NCBI RefSeq assembly: GCF_016937615.1
Contig: NZ_JAFHKI010000034.1
Location: 1-64,000 of the forward strand
Reading direction: 5' to 3'
Length of the DNA stretch: 64,000 nt
From: Pseudomonas lactucae
Lineage (GTDB): Bacteria > Pseudomonadota > Gammaproteobacteria > Pseudomonadales > Pseudomonadaceae
The stretch's first letter is position 1; each line of letters begins with the position of its first letter. The translations under genes were made by a program, and so were the position numbers. Below, piece after piece: positions 18,966 to 27,860 of this stretch. The notes beneath the pieces are model-generated. The model saw only the letters and a program-made list of their open reading frames with translations. It made no database searches and was not told where the DNA came from.

Positions 18966-19350
18966 GTACACGGACTCCGAGCACCGTCCAGTCGACGGCG
19001 GTGGCAGCAGTATAGTGAAGGAACTGGAATTGACCGATCTGGATATTGACCAGCAATTGCTGGGATTGCCAGGGATTTCGCTGGTGGTGTTCGCAAGCGA
19101 AGGGTGTTCCAGTTGCCGTTGGGCACGCCAGCAATTGCCGGGTTGGCGCTTGCCGGTGGACCGTGTGTGCTGGGTGGATGCCGGGCACAACGGTGGCGCG
19201 GTCGAACGCTACCAAATCTTTCATTTGCCCGCGTTGTTCGTGGTGTGCGAGGGTCAGTTCCTCGGGCAATTACAGACACGTCTTACACTTTCTGACCTGA
19301 CCAGCGCGGTGAATCAAGCGCTGACCCGCACTCCTGAGGACTTGCCATGA
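18964..19350 (+). CDS. Thioredoxin-fold protein with CSSC motif
   Basis: A 128-residue protein if started at ATG 18964, or 111 from GTG 19015 (VKELELTDLDID), which I consider the more family-like start although its ribosome binding site is poor. The fold is recognisable: SLVVFASEGCSSCRWARQQLPGW with redox pair CSSC, then VDRVCWVDAGHNGG, the cis-Pro stretch FHLPALFVV and a closing helix. It has no signal peptide, so it is cytoplasmic. Its stop overlaps the next gene as ATGA, implying coupled translation with the PanE-like reductase. Confidence 0.75.
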   Translation: MYTDSEHRPVDGGGSSIVKELELTDLDIDQQLLGLPGISLVVFASEGCSSCRWARQQLPGWRLPVDRVCWVDAGHNGGAVERYQIFHLPALFVVCEGQFLGQLQTRLTLSDLTSAVNQALTRTPEDLP

Positions 19351-20300
19351 CCGCTCCATCGCCACGTATTGGGATTATCGGCACCGGCGCCATTGGTGGT
19401 TTCTACGGCGTGATGCTGGCGCGTGCCGGGTTCGACGTGCACTTCCTGTTGCGCAGCGAGTACGCGGCGGTCAGCCAGCATGGTCTGCGTGTCAACAGCA
19501 ACGTGCATGGCCAGTTGCACTTGCAGCCGGTACAGGCGTATGCGAGCGCTGCCGATATGCCGCCCTGCGACTGGCTGCTGGTGGGCACCAAGTCCACGGG
19601 TAACGTGGAGCTGGCGCCGACACTTGCCCAGGTCGCCGCGCCGGATGCCAAGGTGGTGTTACTGCAGAACGGCCTGGACGTTGAAGACAGCCTGCGCGAA
19701 CACCTGCCGACGTCACTGCATCTGCTGGGCGGGCTGTGCTATATCGGTGTGCACCGCTCCGGCCCCGGTGTTGTCGAGCACCAGGCGCTGGGGCGCGTCA
19801 ACCTGGGCTACCACAGCGGTTCGGCGGCCAACGACGAACACCTTCAAAAATCCATCGTCGAAGCCGGTGCCGCGTTGTTTCACCAGGCCGGCATCGAGTC
19901 CCAGGCCATGGCCAATGTGCATCAGGCGCGCTGGCACAAGCTGGTGTGGAACGTGCCCTTCAATGGCCTCTCTGTCTTGCTGGGCAGCGGCACCACAGCG
20001 TTGATGGCGGACGAATCCAGCCGCGAACTGATCCAGGCGCTGATGGCCGAAGTGGTGCAGGGCGCTCACGCCTGCGGCCATGAGATTCCCGCCAGTTACG
20101 CTGGGCAGATGTTCACCATGACTGAATCCATGGACGACTACCTGCCGAGCATGTACCACGACCACGTGCACAAACGCCCATTGGAGCTGGCGGCGATCTA
20201 CGCGCGTCCGCTGGCCGCTGCCAAGGCCGCCGGTTGCGAGTTGCCGCGGATGCGGGCGCTGTACCAGGCCTTGAGCTTTATTGATCGGCACAACCGCTGA
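19347..20300 (+). CDS. PanE/ApbA-type 2-dehydropantoate 2-reductase family protein
   Basis: A 317-residue NADPH-dependent reductase. The Rossmann motif GIIGTGAIGGFYGVMLARAGFDV opens the protein; LLVGTKSTGN supplies a conserved Lys, NGLD and the C-terminal catalytic helix RWHKLVWNVPFNGLSVLLG is typical of ketopantoate reductases. PanE makes pantoate for coenzyme A, but pseudomonads carry several paralogues, so the true substrate is open. It overlaps the thioredoxin-like gene by 4 bp and is followed after 15 bp by the 5'-nucleotidase gene. Confidence 0.85.
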   Translation: MTAPSPRIGIIGTGAIGGFYGVMLARAGFDVHFLLRSEYAAVSQHGLRVNSNVHGQLHLQPVQAYASAADMPPCDWLLVGTKSTGNVELAPTLAQVAAPDAKVVLLQNGLDVEDSLREHLPTSLHLLGGLCYIGVHRSGPGVVEHQALGRVNLGYHSGSAANDEHLQKSIVEAGAALFHQAGIESQAMANVHQARWHKLVWNVPFNGLSVLLGSGTTALMADESSRELIQALMAEVVQGAHACGHEIPASYAGQMFTMTESMDDYLPSMYHDHVHKRPLELAAIYARPLAAAKAAGCELPRMRALYQALSFIDRHNR

Positions 20301-20315
20301 GTCGGGGGACACATC

Positions 20316-21233
20316 ATGGCAAAGGGATTGGGCGACAAACTGGTACTGGCGATTTCATCGCGAGCGCTGTTCGACCTGAGCGACAGCCACAAGGTCTATC
20401 TGGCCCAAGGGGTTGAGGCTTATCGCCAATACCAGATCGAACACGAGGAAGAAATCCTTGAGCCTGGTGACGCCTTCCCGTTGGCCAAAAAGCTGCTGAG
20501 CCTTAACGCCAGCCTGGGCCGGGCGCGTGTCGAGGTGGTGTTGGTGTCACGCAACAGCGCAGACACGGGCCTGCGCGTGTTCAACTCGATCCAGCATTAC
20601 GGCCTGGATATTTCCCGCGCCGCTTTCGTAGGCGGGCGTAGTCCTTATCCTTATTTAGCCGCGTTTGGCTGCCACCTGTTTCTGTCGACCCATGCCGAGG
20701 ATGTGCGCAGCGCCCTCGATGCCGGCTTTGCCGCCGCGACGATATTGTCGGGCGGTGCGCGCCGGGCCTGCAGCGAGGAACTGCGGATTGCCTTCGACGG
20801 CGACGCGGTTCTGTTCTCCGATGAGTCGGAACGCGTGTACCAGGCCGGTGGCCTGGAGGCGTTCCAGGCGAGCGAGCGCGAGTCGGCGCGTCAGCCATTG
20901 CACGGCGGGCCGTTCAAAGGCTTCCTGGCGGCGCTCAATTTGTTGCAGCGTGAGTTTCCTGATGAGGCCTGTCCGATCCGTACCGCGCTGGTCACGGCAC
21001 GGTCGGCGCCGTCCCATGAACGGGTGATTCGCACCTTGCGCGAGTGGGATATCCGCCTGGATGAATCGTTGTTTCTCGGGGGGTTGGAAAAATCCGCGTT
21101 CCTCGAAGCTTTTGCCGCCGATGTGTTTTTCGACGACCAGGCCGGTCATTGCGAGAAGGCCAGGGAAGTGGTGGCCACCGGACATGTCCCCCATGGCATC
21201 AGTAACGAGGTGCGGATTCAGGTCGTGCCTTAA
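20316..21233 (+). CDS. Cytosolic 5'-nucleotidase I-like protein
   Basis: A 305-residue protein of the NT5C1 (cN-I) family, otherwise known from vertebrates and some bacteria. Characteristic parts are LVLAISSRALFDLSDSHKVYLAQGVEAYRQYQ, NASLGRARVEVVLVSRNSADTGLRVFNSI, the FDGDAVLFSDESERVY segment with HAD-type aspartates, GPFKGFLAALNLLQREF and VFFDDQAGHCEKA. It should dephosphorylate nucleoside monophosphates in the cytoplasm. It follows the PanE-like gene after 15 bp and is likely cotranscribed. Confidence 0.82.
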   Translation: MAKGLGDKLVLAISSRALFDLSDSHKVYLAQGVEAYRQYQIEHEEEILEPGDAFPLAKKLLSLNASLGRARVEVVLVSRNSADTGLRVFNSIQHYGLDISRAAFVGGRSPYPYLAAFGCHLFLSTHAEDVRSALDAGFAAATILSGGARRACSEELRIAFDGDAVLFSDESERVYQAGGLEAFQASERESARQPLHGGPFKGFLAALNLLQREFPDEACPIRTALVTARSAPSHERVIRTLREWDIRLDESLFLGGLEKSAFLEAFAADVFFDDQAGHCEKAREVVATGHVPHGISNEVRIQVVP

Positions 21234-21286
21234 GGGCGCTGCTAAGCTCATTCAATCTCCTCCAGCCTGGCAGTCCAGGAGGTTTT

Positions 21287-21786
21287 ATGATTCGCTCGAT
21301 GCTGTATGCCACGGACCTCGGTCCGTACGCGCCTTATGTGATGCAGCATGCATTGGCGCTGGCGCGAACCTTCAAGGCGGATCTATATGTCATTCATGTG
21401 GTCGAGCCCATCGGGCTGTTCGCCGAATCGGTGTTGCAGAGCTACCTTGATGAGAAAGCCTTGAGTGAGTGGCAAGCCCAGGGGGTGACGGCGGTGATGG
21501 CGACCATCGAACAGCGTGTGCTGGACAGTTTTCGCGAAGAGTTAGCGGATGGGGAGCAGGATCTGCAGTTGATCCGGTCGGTCAGGGTGATTCAGGGCGA
21601 TCCGTGCGAGGTGATCCTCGAGCAGTTGCGCAAGCTGTCCGTCGATCTGTTGATCGTTGCAGTCACAGCCACGCAACGGCGGCCGCTACGCCGCTGGGAC
21701 GCACCGCTGCACGGGTGCTGCAGCTGTCCAGTGTGCCGGTTTACCTGGTGCCGTCGCTACAACGTCGACGCAGTGATGACGTGTGA
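21287..21786 (+). pseudogene. Universal stress protein (UspA family), frameshifted
   Basis: The protein starts MIRSMLYATDLGPYAPYVMQHALALAR with AGGAGG upstream and keeps the UspA fold to LSVDLLIV, then loses frame at 21659. Adding one G makes VGSHSHATAAATPLGRTAARVLQLSSVPVYLVP, the standard ATP-binding GSxxxxxxxxxLGxxA-V end, stopping at 21786 (about 166 residues). Without the correction the frame ends at 21793 with a Cys-rich nonsense tail. The single lost base in a GG pair matches the other breaks in this window, so a sequencing error is likely. Confidence 0.8.
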
Positions 21787-21880
21787 ATGGTAGAAAGGAT
21801 AAAAAGTTCTAGATTTATCCGTCTGACCTTTAATATAGTTATATACCGTCGCTGATACCCGTGGCGTCTATCTGCTTTGA

Positions 21881-22864
<984 letters not shown>

Positions 22865-22869
22865 GTGGC

Positions 22870-23352
22870 TCAGCGGGCCTCGGTGACCGTGAAGTGTTGC
22901 CGGGCGCCCGCCACCAGAATCTCCACCTCATCATCGATGCACTTGCCCAGCAGGTTCTTGCCCAAGGGTGAGCGCGGGGTGATGACCGTCACCGGTTGCC
23001 CGACCACGTCCACCTTCAAGCCCGCCGCGTCCGGTGCCAGGAACAGCCACTGCTGGCGACCGTTTTCGTCTTCCAGGCCCATGAGCGTGCCGATTTCTAT
23101 CCCGCGTCGCTCATCGTAGGTGCGCAGTTGCAGGTTCTGACACAGCGCCAACGCCTGCTTGATCTCCTCGACCCGCTTGGCCTGGCCGGCCGCCAGGTAG
23201 GAGGCCTCCAGCCCCAGGGTGTCGTATTTGTTTTCGGCGATGTTCTCTTCGTGGGTCGCGGTTTCGTAAGCGGTCTGCGCGGCGCGCTGGGCGATGCAGA
23301 GGTCGGTGGTGAGCTTTTCCAGAATCAACTGGTGAACGGCGTGTTTATTCAT
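22870..23352 (-). CDS. GreA/GreB-like (GreAB domain) elongation factor paralogue
   Basis: A 160-residue protein with a helical N-terminal half, possibly a coiled-coil hairpin (AAQTAYETATHEENIAENKYDTLGLEASYLAAGQAKRVEEI), and a C-terminal GreA/GreB-type FKBP-like domain (GTLMGLEDENGRQQWLFLAPDAAGL... VITPRSPLGKNLLGKCIDDEVEI; compare the SPLG..L motif of Gre factors). The acidic tip is not the DYQYNKK type of GreB, so it may compete for the RNA polymerase secondary channel rather than cleave RNA (inference). It converges on cysB with a 5-bp gap. Confidence 0.75.
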   Translation of the reverse strand: MNKHAVHQLILEKLTTDLCIAQRAAQTAYETATHEENIAENKYDTLGLEASYLAAGQAKRVEEIKQALALCQNLQLRTYDERRGIEIGTLMGLEDENGRQQWLFLAPDAAGLKVDVVGQPVTVITPRSPLGKNLLGKCIDDEVEILVAGARQHFTVTEAR

Positions 23353-23364
23353 GGCTGTGCTTGA

Positions 23365-23739
23365 TCATTCGCAGAATTGCAGGACATTTGCCCGGCTTTT
23401 TTCATTCGGCGCGTTCTGGTCCTGTTGCAGCCAGAACTGGCATTTTGGGTTGGACAGGTTACGTGCGTTGCTGCGTGCCTGGTCGAGAGTTTGCTGCTGT
23501 TCCTGTTTTTGCAGATTCTGTTGGTATTGCTCGAACATGCGGTTGGGCGGCTCCGGCGCCGGTGCCGTCGCGGCCGGCTTGCCTAGCTGTTGCACGGCTT
23601 GCGCCACGGGGGCCAGGCTCTGCGGGAACAGGTAGCGCGTGGCCAGCCAGGCGGTCAACGCAATGGCGATAAACCCCAGCCACAAGCCAAAAGCCACAGC
23701 GGCACTGAGCTTGAACAGCGACAACGGACGTTCGGACAT
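23365..23739 (-). CDS. Small membrane-anchored protein of unknown function
   Basis: A 124-residue protein with one N-terminal membrane segment (LSAAVAFGLWLGFIAIALTAWLATRYLF), a Pro/Ala linker (KPAATAPAPEPPN) and a Gln-rich helical tail (MFEQYQQNLQKQEQQQTLDQA) with two cysteines (NPKCQFW, LQFCE). No family is recognised. GGAGG lies before the start at 23739. It ends 12 bp before the start of the Gre-like gene and could share its transcript. Confidence 0.65.
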   Translation of the reverse strand: MSERPLSLFKLSAAVAFGLWLGFIAIALTAWLATRYLFPQSLAPVAQAVQQLGKPAATAPAPEPPNRMFEQYQQNLQKQEQQQTLDQARSNARNLSNPKCQFWLQQDQNAPNEKSRANVLQFCE

Positions 23740-23871
23740 GATGGCCTCCTGGCAGGCATTGACGGCGTGGCGACGATTGTCGCACAGCCAGAGGGCAGAA
23801 TAATCGTGATCAAGCCTTCTGCATCAGCGCATTTATGCGGACAATCGAGCCTTTGAGTGTTGGAGCCCGGA

Positions 23872-25005
23872 ATGAAAGCCCGCTGGGATATTTTTTGCAG
23901 CGTCGTCGACAACTACGGCGACATCGGCGTGACCTGGCGCCTGGCCCGTCAGTTGGTGGCGGAGCAAGGATGCGAGGTGCGTTTGTGGGTCGATGATCTG
24001 CGTGCGTTCGAACGCATGTGCCCGCAGATCGATGTGCAGGCGGCGCAGCAGTGGCAGGAGGGCGTCGATGTGCGCCATTGGCCCGCCGAGTGGGCCGGCG
24101 CGCCTTCTGCGGACGTAGTCATCGCGGCGTTTGCCTGCCAGTTGCCGCCTGGCTATATGGACACCATGGCCGAACGCGAGCGTGCGCCACTGTGGATGAA
24201 CCTGGATTACCTCAGTGCCGAAGACTGGGTGGTGGGCTGTCATCGGCTGCCATCGGTAAAGTACAAGGGCGTGCAGAAGTACTTCTTTTTCCCTGGTTTT
24301 CGTCCTGGGACGGGCGGCCTGTTGCGTGAAGCGGGATTACTGGAGCAGCGTCAGGCTTTTCAACAGGATGCGGTTGCGCAGCGGCAATTCCTGCAAAGCC
24401 TCGGGGTATTTCCGGCAGATGGTGCGCGATTATTCTCCCTGTTTGCTTACGAAAACGCCGGGCTCGCCAGTTGGCTGGATGTATTAGCGACGGACGGGCG
24501 TGCCACTCATCTGTTGGTGCCGGAAGGGCGCATCCTCGGTGACGTTCAGCGTTGGCTCGGTGCAGAGGGGCTGACAGCGGGGGATGTGCACCGACGTGAC
24601 GCCCTGACCGTGCAGGTGCTGCCATTCGTGCGTCAGGAGCAGTATGACCATTTGCTGTGGTGCTGCGACTTCAATGCCGTGCGTGGTGAGGACTCGTTCG
24701 TGCGCGCCCAGTGGGCCGGGCGGCCATTGTTGTGGCACATCTATCGCCAGGACGAAGACATCCATCTGGACAAGCTCGACGCTTTCCTGGCGCTGTACAC
24801 CGCGGCTTTGTCGCCGGCGGCCAAGGCTGCGCTGGTTGCGCTCTGGCAAGCCTGGAACACCGAGGATGATATGGCGCAGCCATGGAAAATGCTGCTGGAG
24901 CACTGGCCGGAAGTGAGTCTGCACGCCCAAACCTGGTGTCTGGAACAGGGCTTGCAGGCCGATCTTGCGACGGCGCTGGTACAGTTTTATGAAAGTTGGA
25001 TATGA
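23872..25005 (+). CDS. earP: EF-P arginine rhamnosyltransferase EarP
   Basis: A 377-residue inverting glycosyltransferase that attaches rhamnose from dTDP-L-rhamnose to Arg32 of EF-P, needed for rescue of ribosomes stalled at polyproline. The DUF2331 signature is clear: FCSVVDNYGDIGVTWRLARQL with the catalytic Asp of DNYGD, LWVDDLRAFER, NLDYLSAEDWV and FNAVRGEDSFVRAQWAGRPLLWHIY. The ATG at 23872 (MKARWDIF) is chosen over an ATG five codons earlier by family start and GGAG spacing. Its substrate gene efp lies 49 bp downstream. Confidence 0.95.
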   Translation: MKARWDIFCSVVDNYGDIGVTWRLARQLVAEQGCEVRLWVDDLRAFERMCPQIDVQAAQQWQEGVDVRHWPAEWAGAPSADVVIAAFACQLPPGYMDTMAERERAPLWMNLDYLSAEDWVVGCHRLPSVKYKGVQKYFFFPGFRPGTGGLLREAGLLEQRQAFQQDAVAQRQFLQSLGVFPADGARLFSLFAYENAGLASWLDVLATDGRATHLLVPEGRILGDVQRWLGAEGLTAGDVHRRDALTVQVLPFVRQEQYDHLLWCCDFNAVRGEDSFVRAQWAGRPLLWHIYRQDEDIHLDKLDAFLALYTAALSPAAKAALVALWQAWNTEDDMAQPWKMLLEHWPEVSLHAQTWCLEQGLQADLATALVQFYESWI

Positions 25006-25054
25006 TACGCCACCTTGAATTTTGTAAATCCCATCCAAATTTCGGATATATGCA

Positions 25055-25627
25055 ATGAAAACTGGTAAAGAACTGAAACCCGGTACAGTGATCCGTCTTG
25101 AAAACGACCCTTGGCTGGTTCAGAAAGCTGAGTTCACCAAGTCTGGTCGTAACAGCGCAATCATGAAGACCAAGCTGAAGAACCTGCTGACCGGTTACAA
25201 GACCGAGATCGTCTACAGCGCCGACGACAAACTGGACGATGTGATCCTCGACCGCAAAGAAGCGACCCTGTCCTTCATCAGCGGCGACACCTACACGTTC
25301 ATGGACACCACTGACTACACCATGTACGAACTGAACGCTGAAGACATCGAAGCCGTTCTGCCGTTCATCGAAGAAGGCATGGAAGACGTCTGCGAAGCTA
25401 TTTTCTTCGAAGAGCGCCTGGTTTCCGTAGAACTGCCGACCACTATCGTGCGTAAGGTTGCCTACACCGAAGGTTCCGCTCGCGGTGACACTTCGGGCAA
25501 AGTGATGAAGCCAGCCAAGCTGAGCAACGGTACCGAGCTGCAAGTGGCCGATTTCATCGAAATCGACGACCTGATCGAGATCGACACCCGCGAAGGCGGT
25601 TCGTACAAAGGTCGCGCCAAGAAGTAA
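25055..25627 (+). CDS. efp: Translation elongation factor P
   Basis: A 190-residue EF-P that stimulates peptide bond formation at consecutive prolines. Domain I holds the loop [10 protein letters not shown], with Arg at position 32, the residue rhamnosylated by EarP in pseudomonads (E. coli has Lys34 here). OB-fold domains II and III follow, ending [24 protein letters not shown]. Codon use (strong preference for common codons) fits high expression. A terminator lies 25 bp after the stop. Confidence 0.96.
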   Translation: MKTGKELKPGTVIRLENDPWLVQKAEFTKSGRNSAIMKTKLKNLLTGYKTEIVYSADDKLDDVILDRKEATLSFISGDTYTFMDTTDYTMYELNAEDIEAVLPFIEEGMEDVCEAIFFEERLVSVELPTTIVRKVAYTEGSARGDTSGKVMKPAKLSNGTELQVADFIEIDDLIEIDTREGGSYKGRAKK

Positions 25628-25650
25628 TTCTGGCCCTGCCGTACGAAGCA

Positions 25651-25678
25651 AAAACCCGACCATGAGTCGGGTTTTTTA
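25651..25678. terminator. Rho-independent terminator after efp
   Basis: Stem ACCCGAC / GTCGGGT, loop CATGA, with A-tract before and T6 after. It is placed between efp and the convergent esterase gene and may serve both. Confidence 0.88.
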
Positions 25679-25690
25679 TGAGCGCAGGTT

Positions 25691-26707
25691 TTACTTCAGG
25701 TGTTGCTTGAGCTCAGCCGACGCTTGCAGCATTGCTGAACGCACCGCCGGCACCTGGCTGACCACGTTGAGCAAACCGTAGTCGTGGATCATGCCGTTGT
25801 AGCGCACCGCGGTCACCGGCACACCGGCCGCATCCAGCTGGCGGGCATAGGCTTCACCTTCATCACGCAGCACGTCGGCACCGGCGGTCTGCACCAGTGC
25901 GGGCGGCAGGCCCTTGAGTTGTTCAGTGGTGGCCCGCAGCGGCGAGGCGTAGATCTCGGCGCGTTGCTTGGCATCGGTGGTGTAGTTGTCCCAGAACCAC
26001 TTCATCATGTTCCTGGTGAGGAAGTGCCCTTCGGCGTATTGGTTGTAGGACCCCGTGTCGAAGTTGGCGTCGGTCACCGGCCACAACAGCAGTTGGAACT
26101 TGATTGCCGGCGTGCCTTTGTCCTTGGCCATCAGGCTGACCACGGCCGCCATGTTGCCGCCGACGCTGTTGCCCGCGACCGCCAGGCGCTTGCCATCAAC
26201 GTTGATCTCTTTGCCATGCTCGGCCACCCATTTGGTTGCGCCGTAGGCCTGGTTGATCGCCACCGGGTAGTGCGCTTCAGGGGACGGTGTGTAATTGACA
26301 AACACTGCCACCGCTCCTGAACCCGCCACCAGATCGCGTACCAGACGCTCATGCGTAGGGTAATCCCCAAGCACCCAGCCGCCGCCGTGGAAGAACATGA
26401 ACACTGGCAATGTGCCCTTGACCCCGGCCGGACGCACGATCGTCAGGTCCAGCGGCTTGCCGTCGACCTGGATGGTCTTCTGGCTCACATCGGCCTTGGG
26501 CAGCGTCAGCTTCACACCGGCCTGGGCGCCGGTCAGCACCGCACGGGCGTCTTTAGGCGCCAGCTGTTCGATCGGCTTGCCCGTGCCAGCGTTCAGCACA
26601 TCCAGGAACGCCTGGGTGTTGTGTTCAACATCGCCGCTGGCGGCGAAGGCGTGAGTGACGGACAGGGTGAGCAGGGTACCGGTGAGCGCTTTGGCAAAGG
26701 TGTTCAT
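25691..26707 (-). CDS. Exported alpha/beta hydrolase (HSL-type esterase)
   Basis: A 338-residue secreted or periplasmic esterase. Signal peptide MNTFAKALTGTLLTLSVTHAFA; oxyanion motif FFHGGGWVLGD; nucleophile in GNSVGG (the usual GDSAGG is altered but Ser is kept); Asp in GADVLRDEG and His in MIHDYGLLN. This is the hormone-sensitive-lipase family with small acyl or aryl ester substrates. It lies just downstream of ohr on the same strand (gap 27 bp after the corrected ohr stop), so it may be cotranscribed and respond to peroxide through OhrR (inference). Confidence 0.87.
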   Translation of the reverse strand: MNTFAKALTGTLLTLSVTHAFAASGDVEHNTQAFLDVLNAGTGKPIEQLAPKDARAVLTGAQAGVKLTLPKADVSQKTIQVDGKPLDLTIVRPAGVKGTLPVFMFFHGGGWVLGDYPTHERLVRDLVAGSGAVAVFVNYTPSPEAHYPVAINQAYGATKWVAEHGKEINVDGKRLAVAGNSVGGNMAAVVSLMAKDKGTPAIKFQLLLWPVTDANFDTGSYNQYAEGHFLTRNMMKWFWDNYTTDAKQRAEIYASPLRATTEQLKGLPPALVQTAGADVLRDEGEAYARQLDAAGVPVTAVRYNGMIHDYGLLNVVSQVPAVRSAMLQASAELKQHLK

Positions 26708-26734
26708 GATCTTCTCCTGGGCTGGCAGAGTTGG

Positions 26735-27153
26735 TTAGACGGCTACGTGCAGACGCACATCGACGTTGCACGCGTGGCGTTGGAGTACGGGCACACTTGG
26801 TGAGCGGCGTCGACCAGGCTTTGCGCCTCATCCTGGGCCAAGCCTGGCAGGCTGATGTGCAGGTCGATGTCCAGGCCGAAACCGCCGGGGATCTGGCCGA
26901 TGCCAACGTGGGCAGTGATCGAGGCGTCGTCCGGGATTTTGCGTTTGGTCTGGCTGGCGACGAATTTCAGTGCACCGATGAAGCAGGCCGAGTAACCGGC
27001 GGCGAACAATTGTTCCGGGTTGGTGGCCTGGCCGCCGGCGCCGCCCAGTTCCTTCGGCGTGGAAAGTTTGACGTCGAGGATGTGATCGCTGGAAACAGCA
27101 CGACCATCACGGCCGCCGGTGGCGGTGGCTACTGCGGTATAGAGCGTTTGCAT
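26735..27153 (-). pseudogene. ohr: Organic hydroperoxide resistance protein Ohr, frameshifted at 3' end
   Basis: Ohr reduces organic hydroperoxides with two cysteines. The start MQTLYTAVATATGGRDGRAVSSD follows AGAGGA; the peroxidatic Cys sits in GYSACFIGAL and the resolving Cys in VCPYSNATR. Directly after TR the frame is lost at 26769: adding one base gives TRGNVDVRLHVAV, the normal Ohr end, with the stop at 26735 and about 139 residues. As given, the frame closes with an aberrant TSMCVCT at 26743. Both catalytic cysteines precede the break, so function might survive even if it were real. Two candidate OhrR sites lie upstream. Confidence 0.88.
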
Positions 27154-27176
27154 GGGGTTTTCCTCTTGGGTTGTTT

Positions 27177-27240
27177 GCGCTAAATGTTTGCGCGCTAAGC
27201 AGTTGGTGAGGTGAATGTATAGCGCTAACATTTTGCGCGC
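27177..27240. promoter_or_regulatory. Twin candidate OhrR operators upstream of ohr
   Basis: Two 19-bp sites, GCGCTAAATGTTTGCGCGC (27177-27195) and GCGCTAACATTTTGCGCGC (27222-27240), match at 16 of 19 positions with 45-bp periodicity. They lie 24-87 bp before the ohr start. A related GCAAATGTTTAATGCGC occurs at about 27824-27840 upstream of ohrR, as expected for autoregulation. Confidence 0.6.
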
Positions 27241-27281
27241 AAGATAAATTTATAAATATTTTTTCTGGGCACCCTAAACCA

Positions 27282-27308
27282 ATGTGGGAGGGGGCTTGCT
27301 CCCACATG
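27282..27308. repeat. REP-like palindrome between ohrR and ohr
   Basis: TGTGGGAG-GGGGCTTG-CTCCCACA is a palindromic REP unit of the GTGGGAGGGGGCTTG class found in the P. fluorescens group. It begins about 20 bp after the ohrR stop and may act as an mRNA-stabilising or attenuating hairpin. Confidence 0.75.
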
Positions 27309-27328
27309 TTTGAGTGCTTTATTGCCTG

Positions 27329-27781
27329 TTAGAGGGTGCTTTGCAGGTTGTTGCGCAGGGTAATCAACTCAGCCTGCAGTTTGCGCAGTTGGTCCAGCTC
27401 CAACCCGCTGGCGCCGAGGATGCAGTGGGGAATGTTCATGGCCTTGTCCTGCAGAGCGCGGCCGGCGTCGGTCAATTCCACCACGACCACGCGCTCGTCT
27501 TCACGGCTGCGGGTGCGGCTGAGCAGGCCTTCAACCTCTAAGCGTTTGAGCAAAGGTGTCAGGGAGCCCGGATCGGTCAGCAGGCGGCTGCTGATTTCGC
27601 CGACGGTCAAACCGTCCTCTTCCCACAGCACCATCATGGCCAGGTACTGCGGGTAGGTCAGGCCGAGGGCTTGCAGCAGGGGCTTGTAGACTTTGGTCAT
27701 CAGCAGCGAGGTGGAGTGCAGGGCGAAGCACAGTTGGTTGTCCAGCATCAGGTTTTCGCAGGGATCAGGGTTCTTGCTCAT
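27329..27781 (-). CDS. ohrR: MarR-family peroxide sensor OhrR
   Basis: A 150-residue repressor that senses organic peroxides by cysteine oxidation. The sensing Cys18 lies in LDNQLCFALHSTS; a second Cys in NIPHCILGAS fits the two-Cys type. The winged helix is LTVGEISSRLLTDPGSLTPLLKRLEVEGLLSRTRSREDERVVVVELTDAG. It lies upstream of ohr in the same orientation, separated by about 175 bp containing a REP unit and the candidate operators, so ohr has its own promoter. A paralogue, OspR, is encoded at 42774. Confidence 0.92.
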   Translation of the reverse strand: MSKNPDPCENLMLDNQLCFALHSTSLLMTKVYKPLLQALGLTYPQYLAMMVLWEEDGLTVGEISSRLLTDPGSLTPLLKRLEVEGLLSRTRSREDERVVVVELTDAGRALQDKAMNIPHCILGASGLELDQLRKLQAELITLRNNLQSTL

Positions 27782-27860
27782 GGCGGGGCCTTTAAAAAAC
27801 GTGTCTGGCCTGGAATCTAGCGGGCAAATGTTTAATGCGCTAGATAATTCTGGCGAATGG

